From contig CAYLYP010000094.1 of NCBI GenBank assembly GCA_964387795.1, forward strand, positions 1 to 11,287: a stretch of DNA of 11,287 nt. Direction: 5' to 3'. The DNA comes from CAYLYP01 sp964387795. Its GTDB lineage: Bacteria > Bacteroidota > Bacteroidia > Bacteroidales > UBA7960. Each line of letters opens with the position of its first letter. Position 1 is the first letter of the stretch. Below are positions 1-6,974 of the stretch, piece by piece. Below the pieces are notes generated by a model, which did not search any database, was not told the origin of the DNA, and saw nothing but the letters and a program-made list of their open reading frames with translations. The position numbers were made by a program, and so were the translations under genes.

Positions 1-56
1 CAAAAGTAGAACCTTCTATACTCCTTTGGAATATGGTAATCATGGGGTGCATACAC
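1..56 (+). repeat. Left arm of a long-range inverted repeat
   Basis: Bases 1-56 match the reverse complement of 11231-11286 at 51 of 56 positions. Mismatches are at 16, 17, 20, 55 and 56. Bases 21-54 are a perfect 34-base match to 11233-11266. With one indel the match continues weakly into AAGCGG at about 60-65. Homology reaches base 1, so the repeat probably extends beyond the window. Confidence 0.9.
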
Positions 57-71
57 TTAAAGCGGTTTTAA
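1..71 (+). pseudogene. Truncated inverted copy of the 5' end of the Tsx-like (DUF5020) gene
   Basis: Read on the plus strand, this stretch matches the start of the minus-strand DUF5020 gene at the other end of the window. The same reading frame is kept: both encode KVEP, then two differing residues, then LLWNMVIMGCI. The differences change three residues: Leu to Ser, Met to Ile at the predicted start codon, and Leu to His after GCI. The frame then enters the 11-bp repeat array and stops at a TAA at 69-71. No barrel-coding sequence follows. I read it as a dead gene fragment or duplication remnant. Its 5' side is cut by the window edge, so it could also be the end of something longer. Confidence 0.6.
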
Positions 72-160
72 AGCGGTTTTAAACCGGGCTTGAGCCGCTT
101 TCAACCCGGCTCAAACCCGGCTCAACCCCGGCTCAACCCCGGCTCAACCCCGGCTCAACC
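55..160 (+). repeat. 11-bp tandem repeat array, about 9.6 copies, graded divergence
   Basis: In a phase where each unit ends in CGG, the units are ACTTAAAGCGG, TTTTAAAGCGG, TTTTAAACCGG, GCTTGAGCCGC, TTTCAACCCGG, CTCAAACCCGG, then three identical CTCAACCCCGG units and a partial CTCAACC. The left units are AT-rich and resemble the adjoining gene fragment; the right units are GC-rich and homogeneous. The period is not a multiple of three, so this is not a protein repeat. Bases 84-96 can pair with 108-120 (12 of 13 pairs), so a local hairpin is possible. There are no spacers, so it is not a CRISPR array. Confidence 0.92.
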
Positions 161-675
161 ATGAACATGATACTGTAAGGGTATTCAAATGGCTTAGGAT
201 AGTTTTGTCGATTTTAGTGCTTTGATATTTATAAAATGCATTAAAGATTTGCACCTTTGATTAGAAGAATATATTTAAATATATGTATATTAGTTGTTTA
301 TGAAGTAATTGTTGATAAGGTGTATAATGTATTGCTTTTTTTTATACCTTTTTTAAAAAAAATTTGTTTGGAATTAACTTTTATTTACCTTTGAAATATA
401 CTTTTCCTGTAAAAAAATGAGCATCAATTGTTTGTGCGATAAAAAATCAATTATTTTTTCTTGACAAAAAATAGTTGGCTTTTATATCATAAATAATTTA
501 TTAGGGCTAAAAATGATTTGATTTTATATGTCCTAATGCATTTGTATATGCAAAGGGATATTTAATTAATCAAATCTGGAAAAACAGCTTGCATTTGTCG
601 GTTATGGTTTTTTATTTTTTCTTTAAAATAGAAAATCCGATAATATACAGACAATTACAAAGCAAGGTTTTTTGA
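161..675. other. AT-rich non-coding leader region upstream of the long operon
   Basis: About 515 bases without a credible gene. The sequence is very AT-rich with many A and T runs. Apart from the promoter candidate at 363-393 I see no tRNA, no obvious structured RNA and no strong stem-loop. If the promoter is real, the transcript has a leader of roughly 350 bases before the preferred start codon at 748. Confidence 0.6.
363..393 (+). promoter_or_regulatory. Candidate Bacteroidota housekeeping promoter (TTTG-N19-TACCTTTG)
   Basis: TTTG at 363-366 is followed after 19 bases by TACCTTTG at 386-393. This matches the -33 TTTG and -7 TAnnTTTG consensus of the Bacteroidota primary sigma factor, with normal spacing. 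Transcription would begin near base 400 and run towards the C25/pgs operon. The match is by pattern only; in AT-rich DNA a chance hit is possible. Confidence 0.5.
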
Positions 676-747
676 ATGTCTTACTTTTTTTTGGGGAATA
701 GAAAAAACCTAAAATATCAACGTGTTAACACTTTAATTTCTGCCACA

Positions 748-3102
748 ATGCCACGTTTTTTTTACCTGATTTTAACTGCCATCCTGATCCTTCCTTCCGG
801 ATTGATGGCCGAATGGATTCCGTTTAATCCTTCAAAACAAAAGGAAACACCACCAAAAGTAAGTGTACTTAAAAGCAATGCTGAAGAAACAATCATAAAA
901 ATTGAGCTGTCAGGAATTGCAATTAAAGATTTTGACAGGGAGGGAAATGCCTACCAATATGCTGATTTATTGTCAGAAGTGTTTGTTTCAGAAGCAGGTA
1001 GCCCTGAGTTGCCCTATATCGCCAATATATTGGCTTTGCCTGATCAGGCATCTGTATCGGTAGAGCTAATTGAAAAAGGAGCAGATTTTGTTTTTAAAAA
1101 TATCAGGTTGTCACCTGCTCATGAAAGCAATCTTGAAGGAGCAGCCGTAGTGCCGGCTGTTGAAGATGTATTGGTTTATGAATACGATGGGCAGTTTCCA
1201 TCCGAACGTGTTAAAATAGATGAACCATCTGTATTTAGAGATTTCAGGATTGCCAGGCTATCGGTTTACCCTGCAAGCTATAATGCTGTGAAAGAAGAGC
1301 TGACTGTCTCTTCTTCAATGACTGTAAGAATAAAATATGGTGATGGGGAAGTAGTGAACCCAAAGACCTCAGCACGCCGTAAAATTGCCCCTTCCTTTGG
1401 AGCTATCTATCGCAGTACAATATTAAACTATCAGGAAGTGCTTGATAATTTATATGGGGGCAAAGAAGAAGGCCATGATGTGCTTTATATCATCACACCG
1501 GATGTTTATTATCCGCATTTTCAGGAGTATATTAGCTGGAAACAATTTTCAGGGATTGAAGTAAAGGTTTTGAAATTTGGTGAATTTGGTGGAACATCCG
1601 GCAATCCAATCAGTATCAAAAACCAGATTACGGAAGCTTATAACAACTGGGAAAATTCCCCAACTTATGTAATGATTGTTGGTGATGAAGGTGTATTCCC
1701 TACCAAGATTGTAGTTCATGATGGCTATTCCTTTCCCTGGGAGGAGTTCTTTGTGACTGTTGAGGGGAATGATTATTTTCCTGAAATGATGATCGGACGA
1801 TTGCCAAACCAGGCTGAGAGCATTTTAAAAGTGATGCTGAACAAGTTTGTGATGTATGAAAGAAACCCTTATGTTATATCACAAAATTGGTTTAAAAAAG
1901 GGATATGTTGTTCAAACAATGCCTATGAATCCCAGGTAATAACAAAGCGGTTTGCAGCAAAGGTTATGCGTGAAGATGGAGGTTTTGAACATGTTGATAC
2001 CATGATGAGCGATGGAAATTATGGTGGCTTTGGCTGTTCACATGGTGTTGTGGATATAAAGGCAGCTATCAATGAAGGAAGGAGTTTTGTCAATTATAGG
2101 GGAGAAGGATGGACTGATGGATGGCATGCAAGCTGTTATTACTTTAATACAGATGAAATTGGAAATATGGCCAATGGTCAAAAGATGCCATTTTTCACTA
2201 GTGTTGGTTGTGGTGTAGCAATGTTTCAGGCATCAGGAGGCAATTGCTTTGGGGAAGAATGGCTAAAAATGGGTACAGCAACTGAGCCAAATGGGGCTAT
2301 ATGTTTTTATGGCCCTACTTCCAATACACATACTACCTATAACAATTATATTGACCGTGGAATTTATGTGGGGATGTTCCGTGAAGGATTGGAAACACCA
2401 GGTCAGGCTAACGTTAGGGGAAAACTGAACATGTATAACCAGTTTGGAGCAACTGATCCTTATGTTGAATACCATTATCATGTATATTGTGTATTAGGTG
2501 ACCCAAGTGTTCATATCTGGAAAGAACAACCGAAGGCCGTAACTTGTATTTATCCTGATACCATATTTACCGGACAACAACAGATTGCATTTCAGATTTC
2601 ACATACTGAAACCAACAAGCCTGTGAAAAATGCAAACATTAATATAACAGGACAGGGTTTGTATCTGAATGCTTTAACTGATACCAATGGTGTAGCAACA
2701 ATCAACCTCGAAGCCTTAAGCCTTGATCCTTTTACTATCACTGTCAGAAGTGGTGATATAATCCCTCATCAGGGACAGATAAATGTTAAAATTGATGATA
2801 CAGGCATTGACAATCCGAATATTGGAAATCAAGGTTTATTAAAACAAAACCAACCTAATCCATTTCAAGCAAGTACCGAGATTCACTATGTTGTGAAAGA
2901 ACCCGGATATTTTAGCCTTGAGATACTGGATATGAAAGGGGCAGTTGTCAGGAAGCTATATTCAGGCCATCATGCAGCAGGTAATTATTCAATTCAATGG
3001 GATGGGTCTGATGATCAGGGCGTTTCATTAAGCCCGGGGACTTATTTGTATAAAATACAGTCAGGTCAGGTTACTGAGACAAGAAGAATGATTAAATATT
3101 AA
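748..3102 (+). CDS. Secreted C25 (gingipain-like) peptidase-family protein with T9SS sorting domain
   Basis: Residue numbers count from the upstream ATG at 676; I prefer the ATG at codon 25 (base 748), because MPRFFYLILTAILILPSGLMA is then a clean signal peptide ending before EWIPF. Residues about 50-240 resemble the C25 propeptide region. Residues 265-615 are the C25 catalytic fold, with PEMMIGRLP (369-377), FVNYRGEGW (471-479), the probable nucleophile Cys512 in SVGCGVAMF and the closing motif LGDPSVHIW (607-615). An Ig-like domain follows (about 618-705). Residues 720-808 form a FlgD/Por_secre_tail-like beta-sandwich beginning NQPNPF and ending ETRRMIKY, typical of T9SS cargo. By alignment with gingipain Kgp, the catalytic His of the GHG motif is replaced by Glu477, so activity is uncertain. 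pgsB starts 32 bp downstream on the same strand, so the protein may act on the surface alongside the polyglutamate system. Confidence 0.85.
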   Translation: MPRFFYLILTAILILPSGLMAEWIPFNPSKQKETPPKVSVLKSNAEETIIKIELSGIAIKDFDREGNAYQYADLLSEVFVSEAGSPELPYIANILALPDQASVSVELIEKGADFVFKNIRLSPAHESNLEGAAVVPAVEDVLVYEYDGQFPSERVKIDEPSVFRDFRIARLSVYPASYNAVKEELTVSSSMTVRIKYGDGEVVNPKTSARRKIAPSFGAIYRSTILNYQEVLDNLYGGKEEGHDVLYIITPDVYYPHFQEYISWKQFSGIEVKVLKFGEFGGTSGNPISIKNQITEAYNNWENSPTYVMIVGDEGVFPTKIVVHDGYSFPWEEFFVTVEGNDYFPEMMIGRLPNQAESILKVMLNKFVMYERNPYVISQNWFKKGICCSNNAYESQVITKRFAAKVMREDGGFEHVDTMMSDGNYGGFGCSHGVVDIKAAINEGRSFVNYRGEGWTDGWHASCYYFNTDEIGNMANGQKMPFFTSVGCGVAMFQASGGNCFGEEWLKMGTATEPNGAICFYGPTSNTHTTYNNYIDRGIYVGMFREGLETPGQANVRGKLNMYNQFGATDPYVEYHYHVYCVLGDPSVHIWKEQPKAVTCIYPDTIFTGQQQIAFQISHTETNKPVKNANINITGQGLYLNALTDTNGVATINLEALSLDPFTITVRSGDIIPHQGQINVKIDDTGIDNPNIGNQGLLKQNQPNPFQASTEIHYVVKEPGYFSLEILDMKGAVVRKLYSGHHAAGNYSIQWDGSDDQGVSLSPGTYLYKIQSGQVTETRRMIKY

Positions 3103-3134
3103 GCGGAAAGCTTTTTTCTTAATGCTTTTGCAAT

Positions 3135-4319
3135 ATGTATAGTTCTTATGTCTTATTAATCATACTGATAATTATTTCAGTATTTGGTATTATAGAGTTT
3201 TTTCGCCATCGAAAGAGATTGTTTTCAATCCCTATAAGAGTGCATGTAAATGGGACCCGTGGCAAATCAAGCGTTACGCGTTTGATTGGTGCCGGATTGA
3301 GGGAAGGTGGAAAAAAATGTATTACCAAAGTTACCGGAACCTTTCCCCGCCTGATCCTTGAAGATGGTACTGAAACCTATATCCATCGTAAAGCAGGTGC
3401 CAATATTATTGAACAAATTTCAATTGTGAAATTTGTAGCAGAACGCAATGCCGATGCCCTGGTAATAGAGTGTATGGCACTTCAGCCAATTTATCAAACA
3501 ATTACAGAAGAGAAAATGATCCGCTCCAATGTTGGGGTAATGACCAACGTGCGTTACGACCATTTGGATGTGATGGGGCATACCCTTGGAGAAATAGCTG
3601 AGGTAATGGGTCGGACTATTCCCCGAAACTCACATCTTTTTTCATCCGAAAATATTGTCCCTGAATATCTTGAAGCGATAGCAAAGAGGAAAAACACCCA
3701 GTCACATTTTGTTGATTTTAATACCGTAACCAAAGCTGAAATGAATGGCTTTAGTTATATCGAGCATCGTGAAAATGTGTCCTTGGCCCTGGCTGTTTGC
3801 GAACACTTGGGTGTCAACAGGCAGGTAGCGTTAAGAGGGATGTATAAAGCCATTCCTGATGCAGGGGTCCTCACACGGAGCATTGTAAAAGATGAGGGAA
3901 AACATATTGTTTTTTATAATGTATTTGCTGCCAATGATCCTGACTCAACACTCTTCATTTGGAAAAAGATATATACTGAAATAGGGATGGAAGGCACAAA
4001 GATACTATTGTTAAATACTCGCCAGGACAGGCTTGAGCGTTCTAAACAATTGGCAGATATGGCAGCCGGTAAGATTGCAGCAGAGATTGATTATATCATG
4101 CTCATGGGCCAATCAGGGGAGGTTGTCCAATCAATGTTGACATCATTTGGAATGCCTTCAGAAAAGATTATTAATCTGGGATTTGTTGAACCACAGAAGG
4201 TTTATGAAGCAATCCTGGGCATAACATCAAAGCAGTCAACCATCTTCGCCATTGGCAATATGGGTTTGAATGGTGCTGCCACGGCAGAATTTTTTGAACA
4301 TAAATGTAAAAATCAATGA
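3135..4319 (+). CDS. pgsB: PgsB/CapB, poly-gamma-glutamate synthase, ligase subunit
   Basis: Mur-ligase-related ATP-dependent amide ligase that joins glutamates through the gamma-carboxyl at the cytoplasmic face of the inner membrane. The 394-residue length is close to Bacillus PgsB. One N-terminal membrane helix (about 4-22) precedes a basic stretch (RHRKR), as in known PgsB. The P-loop is VNGTRGKSS (38-46). MALQP (114-118) and TNVRYDHLDVMG (137-148) are the conserved Mur-ligase-like segments of this family. The end overlaps pgsC by ATGA, indicating translational coupling. The family is clear; that the polymer here is pure gamma-glutamate is inferred. Confidence 0.95.
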   Translation: MYSSYVLLIILIIISVFGIIEFFRHRKRLFSIPIRVHVNGTRGKSSVTRLIGAGLREGGKKCITKVTGTFPRLILEDGTETYIHRKAGANIIEQISIVKFVAERNADALVIECMALQPIYQTITEEKMIRSNVGVMTNVRYDHLDVMGHTLGEIAEVMGRTIPRNSHLFSSENIVPEYLEAIAKRKNTQSHFVDFNTVTKAEMNGFSYIEHRENVSLALAVCEHLGVNRQVALRGMYKAIPDAGVLTRSIVKDEGKHIVFYNVFAANDPDSTLFIWKKIYTEIGMEGTKILLLNTRQDRLERSKQLADMAAGKIAAEIDYIMLMGQSGEVVQSMLTSFGMPSEKIINLGFVEPQKVYEAILGITSKQSTIFAIGNMGLNGAATAEFFEHKCKNQ

Positions 4320-4765
4320 TAGAATTAGCGATAACCTTAGGCGTCATATTAAGCCTTCTTGCTTATGAAGTATTCGGGCTTGCTGCGGGTGGCATTGTTG
4401 TTCCGGGCTATATTGCCCTACAGCTTTCACACCCCGACAGGATATTAGGAATAATTGCGGTGAGCCTGCTAACCTATATGGTCATTAAAGTACTTGGACA
4501 ATATACATTTTTATACGGAAGGCGACAAATGGTAGTAAGCCTGCTTACAGGATGTTTGCTTGCAAACTTCTCAAGACATTTTTTCTCCATAGACCTGGCT
4601 TCCACTACAATAGAACTTCAGGCAGTAGGTTGGGTAATACCCGGTTTACTGGCACACTGGTTTGCAAAGCAGGGTGTTTTTAAAACTGTTTCTGTTTTGT
4701 TTGTATCTTCGGTACTTGTAAGATTGTTAATAATTTTATTATTTGCGGGTGCGTTGTTGCCCTGA
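4316..4765 (+). CDS. pgsC: PgsC/CapC, poly-gamma-glutamate synthase membrane subunit
   Basis: Small polytopic inner-membrane protein of 149 residues, the usual PgsC size, with five or six hydrophobic segments. The signature GGIVVPGYIAL (25-35) and the related second half WVIPGLLAHWFAKQG (106-120) are typical of PgsC/CapC, and this pairing suggests internal pseudo-symmetry. It is the required partner of PgsB for polymer synthesis and probably for passage across the inner membrane. The start codon overlaps the pgsB stop codon (ATGA), and the next gene starts 19 bp downstream. Confidence 0.95.
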   Translation: MIELAITLGVILSLLAYEVFGLAAGGIVVPGYIALQLSHPDRILGIIAVSLLTYMVIKVLGQYTFLYGRRQMVVSLLTGCLLANFSRHFFSIDLASTTIELQAVGWVIPGLLAHWFAKQGVFKTVSVLFVSSVLVRLLIILLFAGALLP

Positions 4766-4784
4766 TTTCAAAAAACAAGATTCT

Positions 4785-5939
4785 ATGCAAAATTATAGAG
4801 CAAAATCAAATATTGTCCTTGGATTTGTTGCTGTTATTGCTTTAATCGCATTCTTTGTAGTGGAGCAAAGCAAATCGGATGTAAAGCAGGAATGGTATGC
4901 CGAAAAATTAAAAGCAGCAACCCTGGCTCAGGAGGCTTTCGATTGTTTGAAAGAAAACCGTTTGGAAAAAGGAGTTTTTATAGATGTTGTCAACGATCCC
5001 AACCAGACAGCTTTAATAGGGCAGGAATACACAGAAATAACCACAGACAGGGGGTATATAGATGCCAAGTTGAGTTCATTGAACCCCAATATGGCAGCTG
5101 TTGTTGTTCAGTTTTTAAAAGATGCTGAAGTTAAAAAGAATGATTGTGTGGCTGTAGCTTTTACAGGGTCATTCCCGGCAATGAATATTGCAGTGATGTC
5201 AGCCATTGAGGTGCTGGAATTAAACCCTGTTATCATCAGTTCAGTAGGAGCTTCCAATTATGGGGCCAATGACCCATTGTTTACCTGGCTGGATATGGAA
5301 ACAGTATTGATGTCGAAAGGTATCTTTAGTCACAAATCCATAGCTGCATCAATAGGAGGGGGCTTTGATGAAGGCAGGGGACTAAGCCCCGAGGGCAGGG
5401 ATTTGATCCTTGATGCTATTTTGCGGAACCAGGTTCCGCTGATCCATGAAGGTCATCTTGAGAAAAACATCGAAAAAAGGATGCAGGTTTATCAACAGCA
5501 ATGTAACAACAAAGCAATTAAAGCATTTATCAATGTAGGGGGAGGGATTGCGAGCTTAGGCCATACTGTTAATGCTGATTTAATCCCAACTGGTTTGATT
5601 GAGGAATTCCCGGATAGGAATTTTCCGGTTAGAGGGGTCATTATTCAAATGGGACAAAAGAACATCCCTGTCATTCAATTATTGAATGTGGATAAAATCC
5701 TGAAGCGTTTTGACCTCCCGGATAGCCCTGTTCCTATGCCTAAACCTGGAAAAGGAGGTGTTTTTTACAAAGAGAGGTATAACTTGTGGATTACAGGAAT
5801 TGCCACTTTTTGTTTACTTGCCATTATCATTTTCATATACAGGGGTGAACGAAAAGTCCACCGCCTAGGGAGTGATGTGGTCCCAATTGCAAAACCTTCA
5901 ACTGAAACACAGTCTCAGGAAGAGTTTGATGAGTTGTAA
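4785..5939 (+). CDS. pgsW: PgsW-type poly-gamma-glutamate system protein
   Basis: Membrane protein of 384 residues of the family found next to pgsBC in several Gram-negative lineages (poly-gamma-glutamate system protein). I chose the ATG at 4785 over an in-frame TTG at 4743: the latter overlaps pgsC and adds a Cys/Arg-rich extension before the helix. Membrane helices lie at about 9-27 and 334-352, leaving a large central domain, probably periplasmic. That domain holds conserved-looking segments AFTGSFPAMN (125-134), SVGASNYGANDP (153-164), IGGGFDEGRG (190-199) and FINVGGGIASLG (248-259). The cytoplasmic tail is acidic at its end (SQEEFDEL). Its reaction is not known to me. It takes the position that PgsA/CapA has in Bacillus operons, so a role in polymer handling or release is inferred. 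Confidence 0.85.
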   Translation: MQNYRAKSNIVLGFVAVIALIAFFVVEQSKSDVKQEWYAEKLKAATLAQEAFDCLKENRLEKGVFIDVVNDPNQTALIGQEYTEITTDRGYIDAKLSSLNPNMAAVVVQFLKDAEVKKNDCVAVAFTGSFPAMNIAVMSAIEVLELNPVIISSVGASNYGANDPLFTWLDMETVLMSKGIFSHKSIAASIGGGFDEGRGLSPEGRDLILDAILRNQVPLIHEGHLEKNIEKRMQVYQQQCNNKAIKAFINVGGGIASLGHTVNADLIPTGLIEEFPDRNFPVRGVIIQMGQKNIPVIQLLNVDKILKRFDLPDSPVPMPKPGKGGVFYKERYNLWITGIATFCLLAIIIFIYRGERKVHRLGSDVVPIAKPSTETQSQEEFDEL

Positions 5940-6026
5940 CAACTTGATGGCTTAATAAGTTTTAGCCTGATTAGATGATTGATGACAAAAAATAAAACAG
6001 AACGTTTCAAACAAAAGACTTAATAT

Positions 6027-6938
6027 ATGAAAACAAAAGTATTACTGATTGTGGCACTTATAATGTGCTCAACAATTAGCATGGCTCAAAAACAATTGAA
6101 ACATAAATATTTAAAGCCGGTCAAGTCAAAAGAATCAGTTTCTATCATTGTTGATGGCAAGTCAAGAGATTATTATACTTTATCACAAAAACCAACTGTG
6201 ATTAAGGTAAAGGGTTCAGGAAAATTACGGGTGTTAAGCCGTTGCCAGTTTAAAGCAGTTCAGGAACAACAGGAAAGATACCAGATAGAATATCGTATTG
6301 ATGGGGGAAAGACAGAGGTAATAAAATCAAAGAGGGTGAACCGATCAGTTAAAGCCAGTTATTCTGATGGTGCTTTAGGAGTCCCTTCAACCTTAGAATG
6401 GTTTGAAATTGAATTTGGACCAGGCGAGCATAGCATTGAATTTACCACAACTGATGCTAAGCTTCCTGTTCATGCCCGTTTTGCTTATACATTGGTAGAT
6501 AATACAAAACAAAAATGGGTGAATCTTTCACCTCATCGTTCGGAAGGGATTGTTGAACTTGTGACTAAAGAATCACTGATAAGTTATTATAAATTTTCTG
6601 CTAAGAACCCAATTTTAGTTGAACTTCATGGCCCAACAAGCTTAAGGGTCTTTACCCGTTGCGAGTTTCATTATAAAATGAGGGGAGCAGTAAACTATCG
6701 GATTCAGGTTAAGATGGATGATCAGGTTATTCATACCTATCAACTTTCCAACAGGCGCTCGGAGACAACTACATATAAAGCATTGGATAACATGGTGCCA
6801 GGAAGGGCAAATGAGTTTGTTGTAAATATACCTAAGGGGAAACATAAAATAGAAATCATTCCATTAGATTGTGATAAAAATGGAGTGATTTGTCGTTTGA
6901 TGATTCCAGAGAATGATAGTAAGCTGGGAAAAAAATAA
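6027..6938 (+). CDS. Secreted protein of unknown function with two tandem copies of one domain
   Basis: I do not recognise the family. A signal peptide is clear (MKTKVLLIVALIMCSTISMA, then Q21), with no lipobox, so it is periplasmic or exported. Residues about 49-153 and 187-292 are two copies of the same domain. Both start YYxxSxK, contain LRV(L/F)(S/T)RC(Q/E)F (68-75 and 207-214), then YxI and a central Asp, and a late G(E/K)HxIE segment (133-138 and 271-276). The RC motif in each copy (Arg72-Cys73, Arg211-Cys212) is the strongest conserved point. The fold is probably all-beta. It lies 87 bp after pgsW, the largest gap in the operon, and 36 bp before a beta-barrel gene. A role in carrying or anchoring the polymer between the membranes is conceivable but unproven. 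Confidence 0.85.
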   Translation: MKTKVLLIVALIMCSTISMAQKQLKHKYLKPVKSKESVSIIVDGKSRDYYTLSQKPTVIKVKGSGKLRVLSRCQFKAVQEQQERYQIEYRIDGGKTEVIKSKRVNRSVKASYSDGALGVPSTLEWFEIEFGPGEHSIEFTTTDAKLPVHARFAYTLVDNTKQKWVNLSPHRSEGIVELVTKESLISYYKFSAKNPILVELHGPTSLRVFTRCEFHYKMRGAVNYRIQVKMDDQVIHTYQLSNRRSETTTYKALDNMVPGRANEFVVNIPKGKHKIEIIPLDCDKNGVICRLMIPENDSKLGKK

Positions 6939-6974
6939 AATCACCCGAGGTGGTTCAATAAAAAATGATAAGCA

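Noticed and set aside
55..160. CRISPR array
   Set aside because: Units are 11 bp and directly abutting with no unique spacers, and there are no cas genes.
461..490. TTGACA-N18-TATCAT, resembling an E. coli-type sigma-70 promoter
   Set aside because: The genome appears to be Bacteroidota, whose primary sigma factor prefers TTTG/TAnnTTTG; in such AT-rich DNA this match is expected by chance. The site at 363-393 fits better.
676..747. Upstream ATG at 676 as the start of the C25 gene
   Set aside because: It would put 24 mostly polar and basic residues before a clean signal peptide that begins at the ATG at 748; not excluded, but less likely.
3101..3113. Possible terminator after the C25 gene (AAGC-loop-GCTT followed by T residues)
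   Set aside because: The stem is only 4 bp and overlaps the stop codon; too weak to separate the gene from pgsB.
4743..4784. TTG start for pgsW at 4743
   Set aside because: It overlaps the end of pgsC and adds an extension (RVRCCPDFKKQDS) unlike a membrane-protein N-terminus; the ATG at 4785 has normal spacing to pgsC.
4892..5128. Plus-strand open frame inside pgsW in another frame
   Set aside because: Fully contained in a well-supported gene; the translation is Cys/Arg/Phe-rich with no family resemblance.
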